A stretch of 64,000 nt of DNA from Clostridium sp. (GTDB lineage: Bacteria; Bacillota; Clostridia; Lachnospirales; Lachnospiraceae). The position numbers and the translations under genes were made by a program. The DNA is taken from assembly GCA_021770825.1 (NCBI GenBank), contig JAETQD010000007.1, forward strand, positions 1-64,000. Direction: 5' to 3'. Below are positions 15,477-25,137 of this stretch, piece after piece (the first letter of the stretch is position 1; each line of letters begins with the position of its first letter). Below the pieces are notes generated by a model, which did not search any database, was not told where the DNA came from, and saw only the letters and a program-made list of their open reading frames with translations.

Positions 15477-16147
15477 TAAAGGAATTACTGAAAGGAAAAA
15501 AGGCAGCGCTTTTTGATCTGGATGGAACCCTGGTGGATTCCATGTGGATGTGGAAGGAAATTGACATTGAATTTTTAGGCCGTTTCGGCTATGGCTGCCC
15601 GGACGATCTTCAGAGAAAAATCGAGGGCATGAGCTTTTCTGAAACTGCCGTTTACTTTAAGGAACGTTTTGAGCTTCCTCTGTCCTTAGAGGAAATCAAG
15701 GCCTGCTGGATTCAGATGTCCATTGACAAATACCGCTATGAGGTCCCCTTAAAGGAAGGCGCCCTGGAATTTTTAAAATACTGTAAGGAAGCGGGAATCC
15801 GCACGGGAATCGCCACCAGCAACGGACGCGACATGGTGGACGCGGTTCTGGAATCCTTAAAGATAACGGAATACCTGGGAACCATAACCACCGGATGCGA
15901 GGTGGCAAAGGGAAAGCCGGAGCCAGATATTTATCTGGAAACCGCAAGAAGACTTTCCGTTTCCCCGGCGGACTGTGTGGTATTTGAGGACATTCCAGCT
16001 GGAATTACGGCTGGAAAGAAAGCAGGAATGACGGTCATCGCCGTGGAGGACGATTTCTCCCGTGACCTGACAGAGGAAAAGCGTTCCCTCGCTGACGGCT
16101 TCCTTCACAGCTATTTTGAACTGCTGGACAATGAAATGGGAAAATAA
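15473..16147 (+). CDS. HAD-superfamily phosphatase (phosphoglucomutase-like)
   Basis: A 224-residue HAD hydrolase. Motif I is FDLDGTLVDS near residues 15-24, motif II TSNG, motif III a lysine in AKGKPEPDIY, and motif IV FEDIPAGITAGKKAG. The cap of about 75 residues matches the beta-phosphoglucomutase/phosphatase subgroup. The substrate is unknown, and a housekeeping sugar- or nucleotide-phosphatase is likely. It is coupled to the pseudouridine synthase through ATGA. Confidence 0.85.
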   Translation: MIKELLKGKKAALFDLDGTLVDSMWMWKEIDIEFLGRFGYGCPDDLQRKIEGMSFSETAVYFKERFELPLSLEEIKACWIQMSIDKYRYEVPLKEGALEFLKYCKEAGIRTGIATSNGRDMVDAVLESLKITEYLGTITTGCEVAKGKPEPDIYLETARRLSVSPADCVVFEDIPAGITAGKKAGMTVIAVEDDFSRDLTEEKRSLADGFLHSYFELLDNEMGK

Positions 16148-16156
16148 GGAGACACT

Positions 16157-18082
16157 ATGATACAGGATTTTCTTCCGGTCAGCCGGGAAGATATGGAAAA
16201 GCGGGGCTGGGACCAGTGTGATTTCGTTTATGTCTGCGGGGACGCCTATGTGGACCATCCCTCCTTTGGACACGCCATCATCACCCGTATTTTGGAGGCA
16301 CATGGCTACAAGGTGGGAATGATTTCCCAGCCGGACTGGAAGCAGAAGGAGAGCATTGCTGTTTTGGGCGAGCCGCGTCTGGGCTTTCTTGTAAGCGCCG
16401 GAAACATGGACTCCATGGTAAACCATTATTCCGTGTCCAAGCGGCGGAGGGAAAAGGATTCTTACACGCCCGGAGGCGTCATGGGAAAGCGGCCGGACTA
16501 TGCGGCTGTGGTGTACTGCAACTTAATCCGGTCCGTCTATAAGAAAAAGCCCATCATCTTAGGCGGCATTGAGGCCAGCTTACGGCGTCTGGCCCATTAC
16601 GATTACTGGTCCGGGAAAGTCAAGCACTCCATTCTGGTGGATTCCCAGGCAGATCTGGTGTCCTACGGAATGGGAGAGCGGTCCATCGTGGAAATTGCCG
16701 ACGCCATGAATTCCGGACTGGATATCAAGGATATTACTTTTATTGAAGGGACGGTCTACAAAACAGACCGCCTGGATTCCGTCTATGACGCTGTCATGCT
16801 GCCGTCCTATGAGGAAATAAAAACCGACAAAAAGGCCTATGCGAAGAGCTTTTTTACCCAGTACCAGAACACCGATGCCTTTTCAGGGAAACGGCTCTGC
16901 GAACCCTATAACGATCATCTTTATGCGGTCCAGAATCCGCCCGCAAAGCCCCTGACCACCCAGGAAATGGATGATGTGTACGCCCTTCCCTATATGAGAA
17001 AGCCCCATCCCTCCTACGAGGCCCTGGGCGGCGTTCCGGCCATTGACGAGGTAAAATTCAGCCTGATCAATAACCGCGGCTGCTTCGGCGGCTGCAGCTT
17101 CTGCGCCCTGACCTTCCACCAGGGCCGGATTGTCCAGGTCAGAAGCCATGAATCCATTGTGGAAGAGGCAAAGCTTTTGACAGAGGAGCCGGATTTTAAA
17201 GGCTATATCCATGACGTGGGCGGTCCCACGGCCAACTTCCGTTTTCCGGCCTGCAAAAAGCAGATGACAAAGGGCGCCTGTCCCAATAAGCAGTGTCTGT
17301 TTCCCAAGCCCTGCGCCAATCTGATCGCGGACCATAAGGACTATATTGAGCTTTTAAGAAAGCTGAGGGCCCTTCCCAAGGTGAAAAAGGTCTTCATCCG
17401 CTCCGGCATCCGTTTTGACTACGTGCTGGCCGATAAGAATAAGGACTTTCTAAAGGAGCTCTGCATGTACCATGTGAGCGGCCAGCTTAAGGTAGCTCCG
17501 GAACACGTGGCGGATAATGTGTTAAAACGGATGGGAAAGCCGGAGGCGTCCGTGTACCATCAGTTCACAAAGGAATATAAGGCCATGAACGAGCGGCTTG
17601 GGTTAAAGCAGTATCTGGTGCCGTATCTTATGTCCTCCCATCCCGGCTCCACCTTAAAAGAAGCGGTGGAGCTGGCGGAGTATTTGAGAGATCTGGGCTA
17701 TATGCCGGAACAGGTCCAGGACTTTTACCCGACGCCTTCCACCATTTCCACCTGTATGTATTATACGGGACTGGACCCCAGGACCATGGAACCCGTATAT
17801 GTTCCTGTGAATCCCCACGAAAAGGCCATGCAGAGAGCCTTAATCCAGTATAGGAACCCGAAAAATTATGACCTGGTTGAGGAAGCTCTCATAAAAGCCG
17901 GAAGAGAGGATTTAATCGGATATGAGAAACGATGCCTGATCCGCCCAAGAACCGGCTCACAGGGACGAAGGGACGCCAAGGCGGAACCCCCTGCAAGGGG
18001 AAAAGCCGAAAAGCCCCACGGCAAAAAGAAAACCATCCGCAATGTCCACAAGCCATCGAAAGGAAAGAAGGGAACCAGATAA
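16157..18082 (+). CDS. YgiQ-family radical SAM protein
   Basis: A 641-residue YgiQ/UPF0313 radical SAM protein of unknown reaction. The N-terminal part (FVYVCGDAYVDHPSFGHAII) is the family signature. The 4Fe-4S cysteines lie in NRGCFGGCSFCALTF (C309, C313, C316), followed by QGRIVQVRSHESI and VGGPTANF. A second cysteine cluster (ACPNKQCLFPKPC) follows. The C-terminal 50 residues are basic and low complexity. It is translated with the upstream HAD gene (9-bp gap), and the SDR starts immediately after its stop. Confidence 0.9.
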   Translation: MIQDFLPVSREDMEKRGWDQCDFVYVCGDAYVDHPSFGHAIITRILEAHGYKVGMISQPDWKQKESIAVLGEPRLGFLVSAGNMDSMVNHYSVSKRRREKDSYTPGGVMGKRPDYAAVVYCNLIRSVYKKKPIILGGIEASLRRLAHYDYWSGKVKHSILVDSQADLVSYGMGERSIVEIADAMNSGLDIKDITFIEGTVYKTDRLDSVYDAVMLPSYEEIKTDKKAYAKSFFTQYQNTDAFSGKRLCEPYNDHLYAVQNPPAKPLTTQEMDDVYALPYMRKPHPSYEALGGVPAIDEVKFSLINNRGCFGGCSFCALTFHQGRIVQVRSHESIVEEAKLLTEEPDFKGYIHDVGGPTANFRFPACKKQMTKGACPNKQCLFPKPCANLIADHKDYIELLRKLRALPKVKKVFIRSGIRFDYVLADKNKDFLKELCMYHVSGQLKVAPEHVADNVLKRMGKPEASVYHQFTKEYKAMNERLGLKQYLVPYLMSSHPGSTLKEAVELAEYLRDLGYMPEQVQDFYPTPSTISTCMYYTGLDPRTMEPVYVPVNPHEKAMQRALIQYRNPKNYDLVEEALIKAGREDLIGYEKRCLIRPRTGSQGRRDAKAEPPARGKAEKPHGKKKTIRNVHKPSKGKKGTR

Positions 18083-18853
18083 ATGAAAATCGCCATTGTA
18101 ACAGGCGCCTCCTCCGGAATGGGAAGGGAAATGGTTTTTGAGATTGCTGACCGTTTCGGCGGCATCGAGGAAATCTGGGCCATCGCCAGAAGAGAGGAGC
18201 GGCTAAAGGAGCTGGACGGCAAAGTTCCTGTCCGCGTAAGGCTGTTTCCTCTGGACCTTACAGCCCCCGGCGGGCTGTCCCTGTTGGAGGAGGCCCTAAA
18301 AAAGCAGCAGCCGGATGTGAAGCTGCTAATAAATGCCGCCGGATTCGGACGGACCGGAGCGGCAGAGGAAATCGGCTGGAAGACCTCCTCCCGCATGGTC
18401 CGGTTAAATGCGGAGGCCCTGACAGCCGTGACGGAGCTTGTGCTTCCATACATGTCAGAAAACAGCCGGATTCTCCAGTTTGCCTCTGCTGCCGCCTTTT
18501 TACCCCAGCCGGGGTTTGCGGTTTATGCCGCCACCAAGGCCTATGTACTAAGTTACAGCCGCGCTCTGAACGCAGAGCTTTCCGGCAGAGGGATTTTTGT
18601 CACTGCTGTGTGCCCGGGTCCGGTGGATACGGAATTTTTCGACGGGGCCCTGCGGGGAGGAACCCTGGCGCCATATAAAAAGCTTTTTATAGCCAATGCC
18701 AAAAAGACCGTCCGAAAGGCCTTAAAGGACGGCATGGCCGGAAAGGAAATTTCCGTTCCCGGAATCTCCATGAAGGCATTTTTCCTCCTGTGCAGACTGG
18801 TTCCGCATTGTATTTTAATGAAATGCATCACCTGGGAGAAAAAAGAGAGGTAA
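18083..18853 (+). CDS. Short-chain dehydrogenase/reductase
   Basis: A 256-residue classical SDR. The NAD(P)-binding TGASSGMGREM (about 7-17) and NAAGFG are followed by the catalytic YxxxK in YAATKAYVLSYSRAL and the PGPVDTEF loop. The C-terminus is hydrophobic (MKAFFLLCRLVPHCI) and may associate with the membrane. The substrate cannot be read from the sequence. No gap separates it from the YgiQ gene, so it belongs to the same transcript. Confidence 0.85.
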   Translation: MKIAIVTGASSGMGREMVFEIADRFGGIEEIWAIARREERLKELDGKVPVRVRLFPLDLTAPGGLSLLEEALKKQQPDVKLLINAAGFGRTGAAEEIGWKTSSRMVRLNAEALTAVTELVLPYMSENSRILQFASAAAFLPQPGFAVYAATKAYVLSYSRALNAELSGRGIFVTAVCPGPVDTEFFDGALRGGTLAPYKKLFIANAKKTVRKALKDGMAGKEISVPGISMKAFFLLCRLVPHCILMKCITWEKKER

Positions 18854-18859
18854 ATTACG

Positions 18860-19429
18860 TTGAAGAAGAAAAAAAAAGGGATGTACGGATACCGGAGCGC
18901 CCATAAAAAAAATCAGATTCTCATTGTCTTACTGTTTCTGGCCGTGATTGCAGCTTTGCTGGTGGCCCGCCAGTTCATCACCTGGGATTCCCTGCGGAAT
19001 CTTGTGACCATCAGTGCCATCCTGACTGTGCTTCCCATGGCAAACCTGGCATCGCCACTGGTTGCCTCCTGGAAAATAGCAGAGACCCCGGCGGACTTTT
19101 ATGAGGCCTGCCGCCCCTATGAGGAAAAGTTTCCGGTACTTTATGATCTGATCATCACCTCATCGGAATTAATCATCCCCATTGACGTTTCCGTCATCCA
19201 CCCCACAGGGGTCTACATGTTCTGCCCGGTGAAAACCGCCGATACGAAGAAGGCAGAGAAGTTTTTGAATGAAATGCTCGTTGGATGGAAACTGGACGGC
19301 AACGTGAAAATCATGACAGAAAAGAAAAATTATTTAAACCGTCTGGCCACCTTAAAGCCGGTGACCGAGGAGGACGACGACGGAAGTGCGCCCCATGTGG
19401 AGAAGCTTTTAAAGAGCCTGTCCATGTAG
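18860..19429 (+). CDS. Predicted membrane protein, unknown function
   Basis: A 189-residue protein with a lysine-rich N-terminus and two hydrophobic segments (about 19-40 and 45-70), followed by a cytosolic or extracellular domain ending in LLKSLSM. I do not recognise the family. The start is TTG 18860, supported by AGAGAGG, with an A-rich run (AAGAAGAAAAAAAAAG) just after it that could slip. It lies between the SDR and an RluA-type synthase and is probably co-transcribed. Confidence 0.6.
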   Translation: MKKKKKGMYGYRSAHKKNQILIVLLFLAVIAALLVARQFITWDSLRNLVTISAILTVLPMANLASPLVASWKIAETPADFYEACRPYEEKFPVLYDLIITSSELIIPIDVSVIHPTGVYMFCPVKTADTKKAEKFLNEMLVGWKLDGNVKIMTEKKNYLNRLATLKPVTEEDDDGSAPHVEKLLKSLSM

Positions 19430-19451
19430 GGTCAGAAAGGATGCGGCCATC

Positions 19452-20444
19452 ATGCAGGAAATCACCATCGGAAAAAACGAAGCCGGGCAGCGGCTGGACA
19501 AATTTCTGGCAAAATACATGAATCTGGCTCCCAAAAGCTTTTTTTATAAGATGATGCGGAAGAAAAACATCACTCTCAACGGAAAAAAGTGTGAAGGAGC
19601 GGAAAAGCTTTCGGAGGGAGACGTGGTGAAGCTTTTTCTGGCCGATGAGACCATTGAAAAGTTTTCCCAGGTGCATATCCGGAAAACCCAGGCGGTGAAC
19701 CTTGATATTTTATACGAAGATGAAGACATTCTTCTTATTAATAAGCCGTCGGGAATGCTGTCCCAGAAGGCAAAGGATACGGATACTTCCCTGGTGGAAT
19801 ATGTAATCCAGTACCTTTTGGACACCGGACAGGTCACGGAGGCGTCCTTACGGAGCTTTAAGCCCTCCGTGTGCAACCGCTTGGACAGAAACACCAGCGG
19901 TATTGTGGCCGCCGGGAAATCCCTTGCAGGGCTCCAGATGCTGTCGGAGGTGTTCCGGGACAGGACCATTCATAAATATTACCAGTGCATCGTAGAAGGG
20001 GAGATGAAAACCCCGAAAACCATCGACGGCTGGCTTTTGAAGGACGAAAAAACGAACCGGGTGCAGATTTTAAAGGAAGAGGACAAGGAAGGACAGGCGC
20101 TTAGGATTTTCACCCGCTACGAGCCCCTGGCCTCCAACAAAACTTACACGCTTCTTAAGGTGACGCTCCTTACGGGACGTTCCCACCAGATCCGCTCCCA
20201 CTTAGCTTCCATCGGCCATCCCATTGTGGGAGACAGGAAATACGGAACCACGCCCCCGCCGCGTGCCTGTGAAACCTACGGGATTCACTCCCAGCTTCTT
20301 CATTCCTACCGGCTGGAGTTTCCAAAGCTTTGCGGGCAGTTTGAGCGGCTTTCAGGGAAAGCCTTTGAGGCGCCGCTTCCGGATGAGTTTTTGCGGATGG
20401 CAGCAGGAGAGAAATTATGGGAACATGGAAAACCAGGGGCTTAA
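19452..20444 (+). CDS. RluA-family pseudouridine synthase (RluC/D-like)
   Basis: A 330-residue pseudouridine synthase of the RluA/C/D family. An S4 domain (about 10-65) precedes DEDILLINKPSGML, the catalytic NRLDRNTSG box and LLTGRSHQIRSHLASIGHPIVGDRKYG. Target site unknown, probably 23S rRNA. A second RluA-family enzyme is encoded in the lspA operon at 49425. Its last 28 bp overlap recU. Confidence 0.9.
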   Translation: MQEITIGKNEAGQRLDKFLAKYMNLAPKSFFYKMMRKKNITLNGKKCEGAEKLSEGDVVKLFLADETIEKFSQVHIRKTQAVNLDILYEDEDILLINKPSGMLSQKAKDTDTSLVEYVIQYLLDTGQVTEASLRSFKPSVCNRLDRNTSGIVAAGKSLAGLQMLSEVFRDRTIHKYYQCIVEGEMKTPKTIDGWLLKDEKTNRVQILKEEDKEGQALRIFTRYEPLASNKTYTLLKVTLLTGRSHQIRSHLASIGHPIVGDRKYGTTPPPRACETYGIHSQLLHSYRLEFPKLCGQFERLSGKAFEAPLPDEFLRMAAGEKLWEHGKPGA

Positions 20445-20974
20445 GGGGCTCCACACTGGAAGATCTGATTAACCGTACCAATGACAGCTACCGGGAGAAA
20501 AAGCTGGCTTTAATCCAGAAAATCCCCACCCCCATCACCCCCATTGAAATTGACAAGGCCAGCCGCCACATCACTCTGGCCTATTTCGATATGAAGAGTA
20601 CTGTTGACTATATCGGTGCCGTGCAGGGAATTCCTGTCTGCTTCGATGCCAAGGAATGTGCGGTCCGCACCTTCCCCCTCCAGAACATCCACCCGCACCA
20701 GATCGCCTTCATGGAAGAGTTTGAAAAACAGGGCGGCGTGGCCTTTATCATCCTTTCCTTCACGGGGGAAAATGAGATTTATTACGTCCCCTTTGATACG
20801 GTCCATGAATTCTGGAAGCGGATGGAAGAGGGCGGAAGAAAAAGCTTCACCTACGAAGAGGTGGTGCCGAAGGCCTGGAAAATACGAAGCCACCGGGATA
20901 TGTTTGTCCACTATCTGGAAGAACTCCAGATGGATTTGGACCGGAAAGAAAAGGAGGAACCAAAATCCACATGA
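20417..20974 (+). CDS. recU: Holliday junction resolvase RecU
   Basis: The 185-residue RecU resolvase of Firmicutes, which cuts Holliday junctions and aids chromosome segregation. The start GTWKTRGLRGSTLEDLINRT is the family hallmark. Acidic active-site residues are visible in STVDYIG and CFDAKECAVRTFPL. Usually recU neighbours the PBP1 gene; here it sits between an rRNA modifier and hflK, with a 28-bp overlap upstream and ATGA overlap downstream. Confidence 0.94.
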   Translation: MGTWKTRGLRGSTLEDLINRTNDSYREKKLALIQKIPTPITPIEIDKASRHITLAYFDMKSTVDYIGAVQGIPVCFDAKECAVRTFPLQNIHPHQIAFMEEFEKQGGVAFIILSFTGENEIYYVPFDTVHEFWKRMEEGGRKSFTYEEVVPKAWKIRSHRDMFVHYLEELQMDLDRKEKEEPKST

Positions 20975-22143
20975 TTGAATTGATCATCTGGCTGGCAGTG
21001 ATTCTTCTTTTTTCCCTCTCGTCTTTAAAAAAGAGCGGAAAACTGGATGAAATTACCGGCCGTGCAGCCAAAAGAAAACAGAATAAAGAAGACAATGTGG
21101 TCTATGAGCAGCCGCAAGAAGGCGCTCCCGGGAAAAAGCCAGGAAAGGCCCGTGATGTCTGGAAACCGCAGAAAGCCGCCAAGGGTGTTGGACTTGTCCT
21201 TATGGTTCTTGTCATCCTTTTCCTTGGAATGGGGAGCTACTACACCCTTTCAGAGCAGGAGATGGCCGTGATCACCACATTCGGAAGCCCGTCGGTGGTG
21301 GAGTCCTCCGGTCTCCATTTTAAAATTCCGCTGATTCAGAAAATCACAAAGGTTTCCAAGGCCATCACCGGAATGCAGATCGGCTATACCACAGACCCGG
21401 AGCGGGCGGCCGGAGCCTCCACAGAGTATCCGGTTTCCCTGGAAAATGAGAGTCTTATGATCACCAAGGACTTTAACCTGACCAATGTGGATTTCTATAT
21501 TGAATACATGGTCACTGACCCCATCCAGGCGGTCCGTCACCGCACCGTCTATGAGAGCATCATCAAAAACCTGGCCCAGAGCTATATCCGTGATACCGTC
21601 GGCATGTACAATGTGGACGATGTGATTACCACGGGAAAAACCCAGATTCAGGAACGGATTAAAGAACAGCTCACCAACCGTCTGGTGGAGGAAAATATCG
21701 GCTACGGCATCTACAACGTATCCATCCAGGATTCGGAAATGCCGAGAGAGGACGTGGCCAACGCCTTTAAGGCCGTTGAGGACGCCAAGCAGGGCATGGA
21801 AACGGCCATCAACGCTGCAAAGAAGTACCAGTCGGAAAATATCCCAAAAGCCAAAGCAGAGGCCGACAAGCTTTTGCAGGAGGCTGAGGCCTATAAACAG
21901 CAGAGAATCAACGAGGCCTCAGGACAGGTGGCCCGGTTTGAGGACACCTATGCCGAGTATATCAAATACCCCCTGATCACCAAAAAACGCATGTTCTATG
22001 AGACCATGGAGGAGCTGCTGCCGGACCTTAAGGTCATCATCGACAACGGAAGCGGCACCCAGACCATGCTGCCTCTGGAGCCCTTCTCGGAATCTTTTGG
22101 CACATCCGTCTCTTCTTCGGAACCATCCGAAGCGGCACAGTAA
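20971..22143 (+). CDS. hflK: FtsH modulator HflK (SPFH protein)
   Basis: A 390-residue SPFH/prohibitin-domain protein. In E. coli HflK forms cage-like membrane complexes with HflC around the FtsH protease. There is a first hydrophobic helix at 1-18, a charged linker, a membrane segment at about 70-90 (GLVLMVLVILFLGMGSY) and the SPFH domain from about 95. The AEADKLLQEAEAYKQQRINE coiled coil follows. The start overlaps recU (ATGA) and hflC follows after 15 bp. Confidence 0.93.
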   Translation: MIELIIWLAVILLFSLSSLKKSGKLDEITGRAAKRKQNKEDNVVYEQPQEGAPGKKPGKARDVWKPQKAAKGVGLVLMVLVILFLGMGSYYTLSEQEMAVITTFGSPSVVESSGLHFKIPLIQKITKVSKAITGMQIGYTTDPERAAGASTEYPVSLENESLMITKDFNLTNVDFYIEYMVTDPIQAVRHRTVYESIIKNLAQSYIRDTVGMYNVDDVITTGKTQIQERIKEQLTNRLVEENIGYGIYNVSIQDSEMPREDVANAFKAVEDAKQGMETAINAAKKYQSENIPKAKAEADKLLQEAEAYKQQRINEASGQVARFEDTYAEYIKYPLITKKRMFYETMEELLPDLKVIIDNGSGTQTMLPLEPFSESFGTSVSSSEPSEAAQ

Positions 22144-22158
22144 GGAGGTACGGTCCAT

Positions 22159-23031
22159 ATGAAAAAAGCAGGAAGAAATGTGATTCTTATTCTGGTCCTC
22201 ATCTTTGCCCTTGTGACCCTTGGTTCCAGCATGGTGAGCACCTACAACGACGAATATAAGCTGGTTCTGCAGTTTGGAAAAGTGGTCCGCGTCATTGACA
22301 CCCCGGGCTTAAGCTTTAAGATTCCCTTCATCCAAACCACCCAGTCCATTCCCAATTATGAGATGATCTATGACCTGGTTCCAAGCGAAGTGAACACCAG
22401 GGACAAAAAGGTCATGGTGACCGATTCCTTTGCCCTCTGGAGCGTGACGGACCCCTTAAAGTATTTATCCCGTCTGGGCGCCAACAAGGCAAACGCCGAG
22501 AGCCGTATTTCCGTTGTGGTCTATAATGCGGTGAAAAACGTCATTTCCTCCACCGACCAGGCCGATGTGATTTCCGGCCGTGACGGGAAGCTGGCGGAGA
22601 TGATTACGGAAAAGATCGGCACCTCCCTGGAGAGCTATGGAATCACCGTAAAGAAGGTGGAAACCAAAATGTTGGACCTGCCCGACTCCAATAAGGAGGC
22701 GGTTTACCAGCGTATGATTTCCGAGCGCCAGAACATTGCCGCCGGGTACATCGCAGACGGCCAGTACGAGTCCAACGTCATTAAAAACTCCACGGACCGT
22801 GAGGTCTCCATCATGATCTCCGAGGCAAAGGCCCAGGCGGAAAAAATACGGGCCGAGGGAGAGGCGGAGTACATGCGGATTTTATCGGAGGCCTATAACG
22901 ATGAGAGCAAGGCCGATTATTACAACTACATCCGCAGCCTGGATGCCTTAAAGGCCAGCCTCAAGGGCGCCAACAAAACCATCATCCTGAACGAAAATTC
23001 CGAGCTTGCCAGAATTTTACAGGGAAATTAG
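22159..23031 (+). CDS. hflC: FtsH modulator HflC (SPFH protein)
   Basis: The 290-residue partner of HflK. An N-terminal membrane anchor (8-24) is followed by YKLVLQFGKVVRVIDTPGLSF, the SPFH core, and a coiled coil rich in EAKAQAEKIRAEGEAEY. SERQNIAAGYIADGQYE is typical of HflC. Its job here is inferred to be regulation of membrane-protein turnover by FtsH. AAGGAGG precedes the ATG. Confidence 0.93.
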   Translation: MKKAGRNVILILVLIFALVTLGSSMVSTYNDEYKLVLQFGKVVRVIDTPGLSFKIPFIQTTQSIPNYEMIYDLVPSEVNTRDKKVMVTDSFALWSVTDPLKYLSRLGANKANAESRISVVVYNAVKNVISSTDQADVISGRDGKLAEMITEKIGTSLESYGITVKKVETKMLDLPDSNKEAVYQRMISERQNIAAGYIADGQYESNVIKNSTDREVSIMISEAKAQAEKIRAEGEAEYMRILSEAYNDESKADYYNYIRSLDALKASLKGANKTIILNENSELARILQGN

Positions 23032-23038
23032 CCAGACC

Positions 23039-23067
23039 TGGACATGGTCTTAAAAATCTGATATACT
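23039..23067 (+). promoter_or_regulatory. Promoter for pepT
   Basis: TGGACA (23039-23044), 17 bp, TATACT (23062-23067), located just after the hflC stop and 44 bp before pepT. Confidence 0.75.
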
Positions 23068-23111
23068 TTAGTTGCTGTATAATGAAACTTCTGAGAAAAG
23101 GAGAATGTATT

Positions 23112-24353
23112 ATGTCCAAAGTTGTTGATCGTTTACTTAAGTATGTTGCCCTGGACACCCAGTCCGCAGAGGGTGCTTCCACCGTTCCAAGCACGGAAAA
23201 GCAGTTCAATCTTGCAAAGCTTCTGGTGGAAGAGTTAAAGGAGCTGGGCTTACAGGATGTTTCCATGAGTGAGCACGGATACGTGTACGGAACCATTCCG
23301 GCCAATGTGGAAGCTGATTGTCCCGTTGTGGGATTTTTAGCACATATGGACACTTCACCGGATTTCTCCGATGAAAACACACGTCCCCAGTTAATCAAGA
23401 ACTATGACGGCGGCGACATCATTTTAAATAAGGCCCTGGATATCCATATGAGCCCCGAGACCTTCCCCTATTTAAAAGACTATGTGGGAATGGACTTAAT
23501 TACCACAGACGGAACCTCCCTTCTGGGCGCTGACGATAAGGCCGGTATTGCTGAAATCATCACCATGGCCGAGATTCTTCTGACCCATCCGGAGATTCCC
23601 CACGGAACCATCAAAGTTGCCTTTACCCCCGATGAGGAAGTGGGCCATGGCGTAGACTTCTTCGATGTTCCCGGCTGGGGCGCTGATGTGGCTTACACCG
23701 TAGACGGCGGAGCCTGGGGAACCATGGAATACGAAACCTTCAACGCTGCTTATATGAAGGTGACCGTCCGCGGCCAGAACATCCATCCCGGCAGCGCTAA
23801 GGATAAGATGAAAAACTCCCTTCTGATCGGTATGGAATTCCAGTCCCTGCTTCCTGAGGCAGAAAAGCCCCAGTATACCCAGATGTATGAGGGCTTCTTC
23901 CACTTAAACGGCATGTCCGGAAACGTGGAGGAGACCGAGCTTCGGTATATTGTCCGTGACCATGACCGTGGAAAATTTGAGGCCAGAAAGGCTTTGGCAC
24001 ATACAGCAGGAGAGTTCTTAAATAAGAAGTACGGCGAGGGCACTGTTGTTGTGGAGACCACAGACAATTACTACAATATGGCTGAGATGATTCGTCCCCA
24101 TATGTATTTAATGGATGTGGCAGCAGAAGCCTTTAAGGAGCTGGGCGTGGATGCCCCTGTGATTCTTCCGGTCCGCGGCGGCACCGACGGTTCCAGACTG
24201 TCCTACATGGGACTTCCCTGCCCGAACCTCTGCACAGGCGGCCACAACTATCATGGAAAATATGAGTTCATCTGCATCCAGTCCATGGAAAAGACTGTGG
24301 AGCTTCTGGTGAAGATTGCACAGAAATTTAAAGACGTAAAGAAGAAACACTAA
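23112..24353 (+). CDS. pepT: Peptidase T (tripeptidase)
   Basis: A 413-residue M20-family metallo-tripeptidase that releases the N-terminal residue of tripeptides in the cytosol. Zinc ligands lie in GFLAHMDTSPDFS, GADDKAG, FTPDEEVGHG and at the end in TGGHNYHGKYEF. ATG 23112 is preceded by AAAAGGAG; the earlier in-frame ATG at 23082 overlaps the promoter region. It is monocistronic, between its own promoter and a terminator. Confidence 0.96.
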   Translation: MSKVVDRLLKYVALDTQSAEGASTVPSTEKQFNLAKLLVEELKELGLQDVSMSEHGYVYGTIPANVEADCPVVGFLAHMDTSPDFSDENTRPQLIKNYDGGDIILNKALDIHMSPETFPYLKDYVGMDLITTDGTSLLGADDKAGIAEIITMAEILLTHPEIPHGTIKVAFTPDEEVGHGVDFFDVPGWGADVAYTVDGGAWGTMEYETFNAAYMKVTVRGQNIHPGSAKDKMKNSLLIGMEFQSLLPEAEKPQYTQMYEGFFHLNGMSGNVEETELRYIVRDHDRGKFEARKALAHTAGEFLNKKYGEGTVVVETTDNYYNMAEMIRPHMYLMDVAAEAFKELGVDAPVILPVRGGTDGSRLSYMGLPCPNLCTGGHNYHGKYEFICIQSMEKTVELLVKIAQKFKDVKKKH

Positions 24354-24364
24354 AGAAAAATAAG

Positions 24365-24416
24365 CTGCCCCCGGCCAAAAGCCAGATGCCTGGAAGCCGG
24401 GGGCAGAACTCTTTTT
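24365..24416 (+). terminator. Terminator after pepT
   Basis: CTGCCCCCGGC (24365-24375) pairs perfectly with GCCGGGGGCAG (24396-24406) and a T run follows at 24412-24416. It separates pepT from the converging PHP gene. Confidence 0.9.
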
Positions 24417-24423
24417 ATGTACA

Positions 24424-25050
24424 TTAAAGGGATTCAACGATTCTGTATCTGCCGTTTTCATAGACTGCCGGCTTACAGAGTCCCCTTTTAAATACTTCAA
24501 TGAATTGTTCCAGGGTGGTAACGTACTCCGGAAGCCAGGTGGCATATCCCCCCACCTTTTCCGGCACATGGCAGTCGCTGGAGCCAACGGCCTGGATTCC
24601 CAGCTCCTTTGCGTATTCATAGGCTTTTTTATTTGCCTCATAGGAAGCGCTTCCGTTTAAGGCTTCTATTCCGTCAAGACCCTGTACGATTTTTAAGTTT
24701 TCCTCCAGTCCGCGTTTATTGTTGCGGAAGGGATGGGCGCTGAAGCAGACGCCGCCCTGGGCCTTTACCATATTGATGAAATCCTGTGCATCAATCCGCG
24801 TGTCGGGATATGTTTCAATTCCAAAGGCAACAATGTCTCCCTGGAGAGAGTAATATTCGATTCCCACAAAGATGGGAAAACCGATTTCACGGGAATACGC
24901 TTCCGCAGTTTCTTTAAGCCCCATGCTGTCGTGGTCCGTGATGCAGACACCATCCAGGCCCTTTGCCTTTGCAATTTCTACGATCTCCTTTAACGAAAGG
25001 AAACTGTCTGTGGAGAACGTGCATTCGTGCATATGTGTATCGACGAACAT
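24424..25050 (-). CDS. PHP-domain phosphoesterase
   Basis: A 208-residue PHP-family protein. Metal-binding residues are seen in VDTHMHECTFSTDS, CITDHDSMGL, FSAHPFRN and GSSDCHVPEKVGG. Members act as phosphatases or nucleases such as histidinol phosphatase or 5'-3' exoribonuclease RNase AM; the short form here cannot be placed exactly. AGAGGT precedes ATG 25050. It has its own promoter and stands alone. Confidence 0.85.
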   Translation of the reverse strand: MFVDTHMHECTFSTDSFLSLKEIVEIAKAKGLDGVCITDHDSMGLKETAEAYSREIGFPIFVGIEYYSLQGDIVAFGIETYPDTRIDAQDFINMVKAQGGVCFSAHPFRNNKRGLEENLKIVQGLDGIEALNGSASYEANKKAYEYAKELGIQAVGSSDCHVPEKVGGYATWLPEYVTTLEQFIEVFKRGLCKPAVYENGRYRIVESL

Positions 25051-25087
25051 ATCAAAGATACCTCTTTTCTGTATGTGTTATGGAAGG

Positions 25088-25116
25088 AGTATAGCAAAAA
25101 TAAATTCCCGGTGCAA
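25088..25116 (-). promoter_or_regulatory. Promoter for the PHP gene
   Basis: On the minus strand TTGCAC (25116-25111), 17 bp, TATACT (25093-25088), 38 bp upstream of the start. Confidence 0.8.
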
Positions 25117-25137
25117 GGAAAGCAGTATTTAAAAAAT

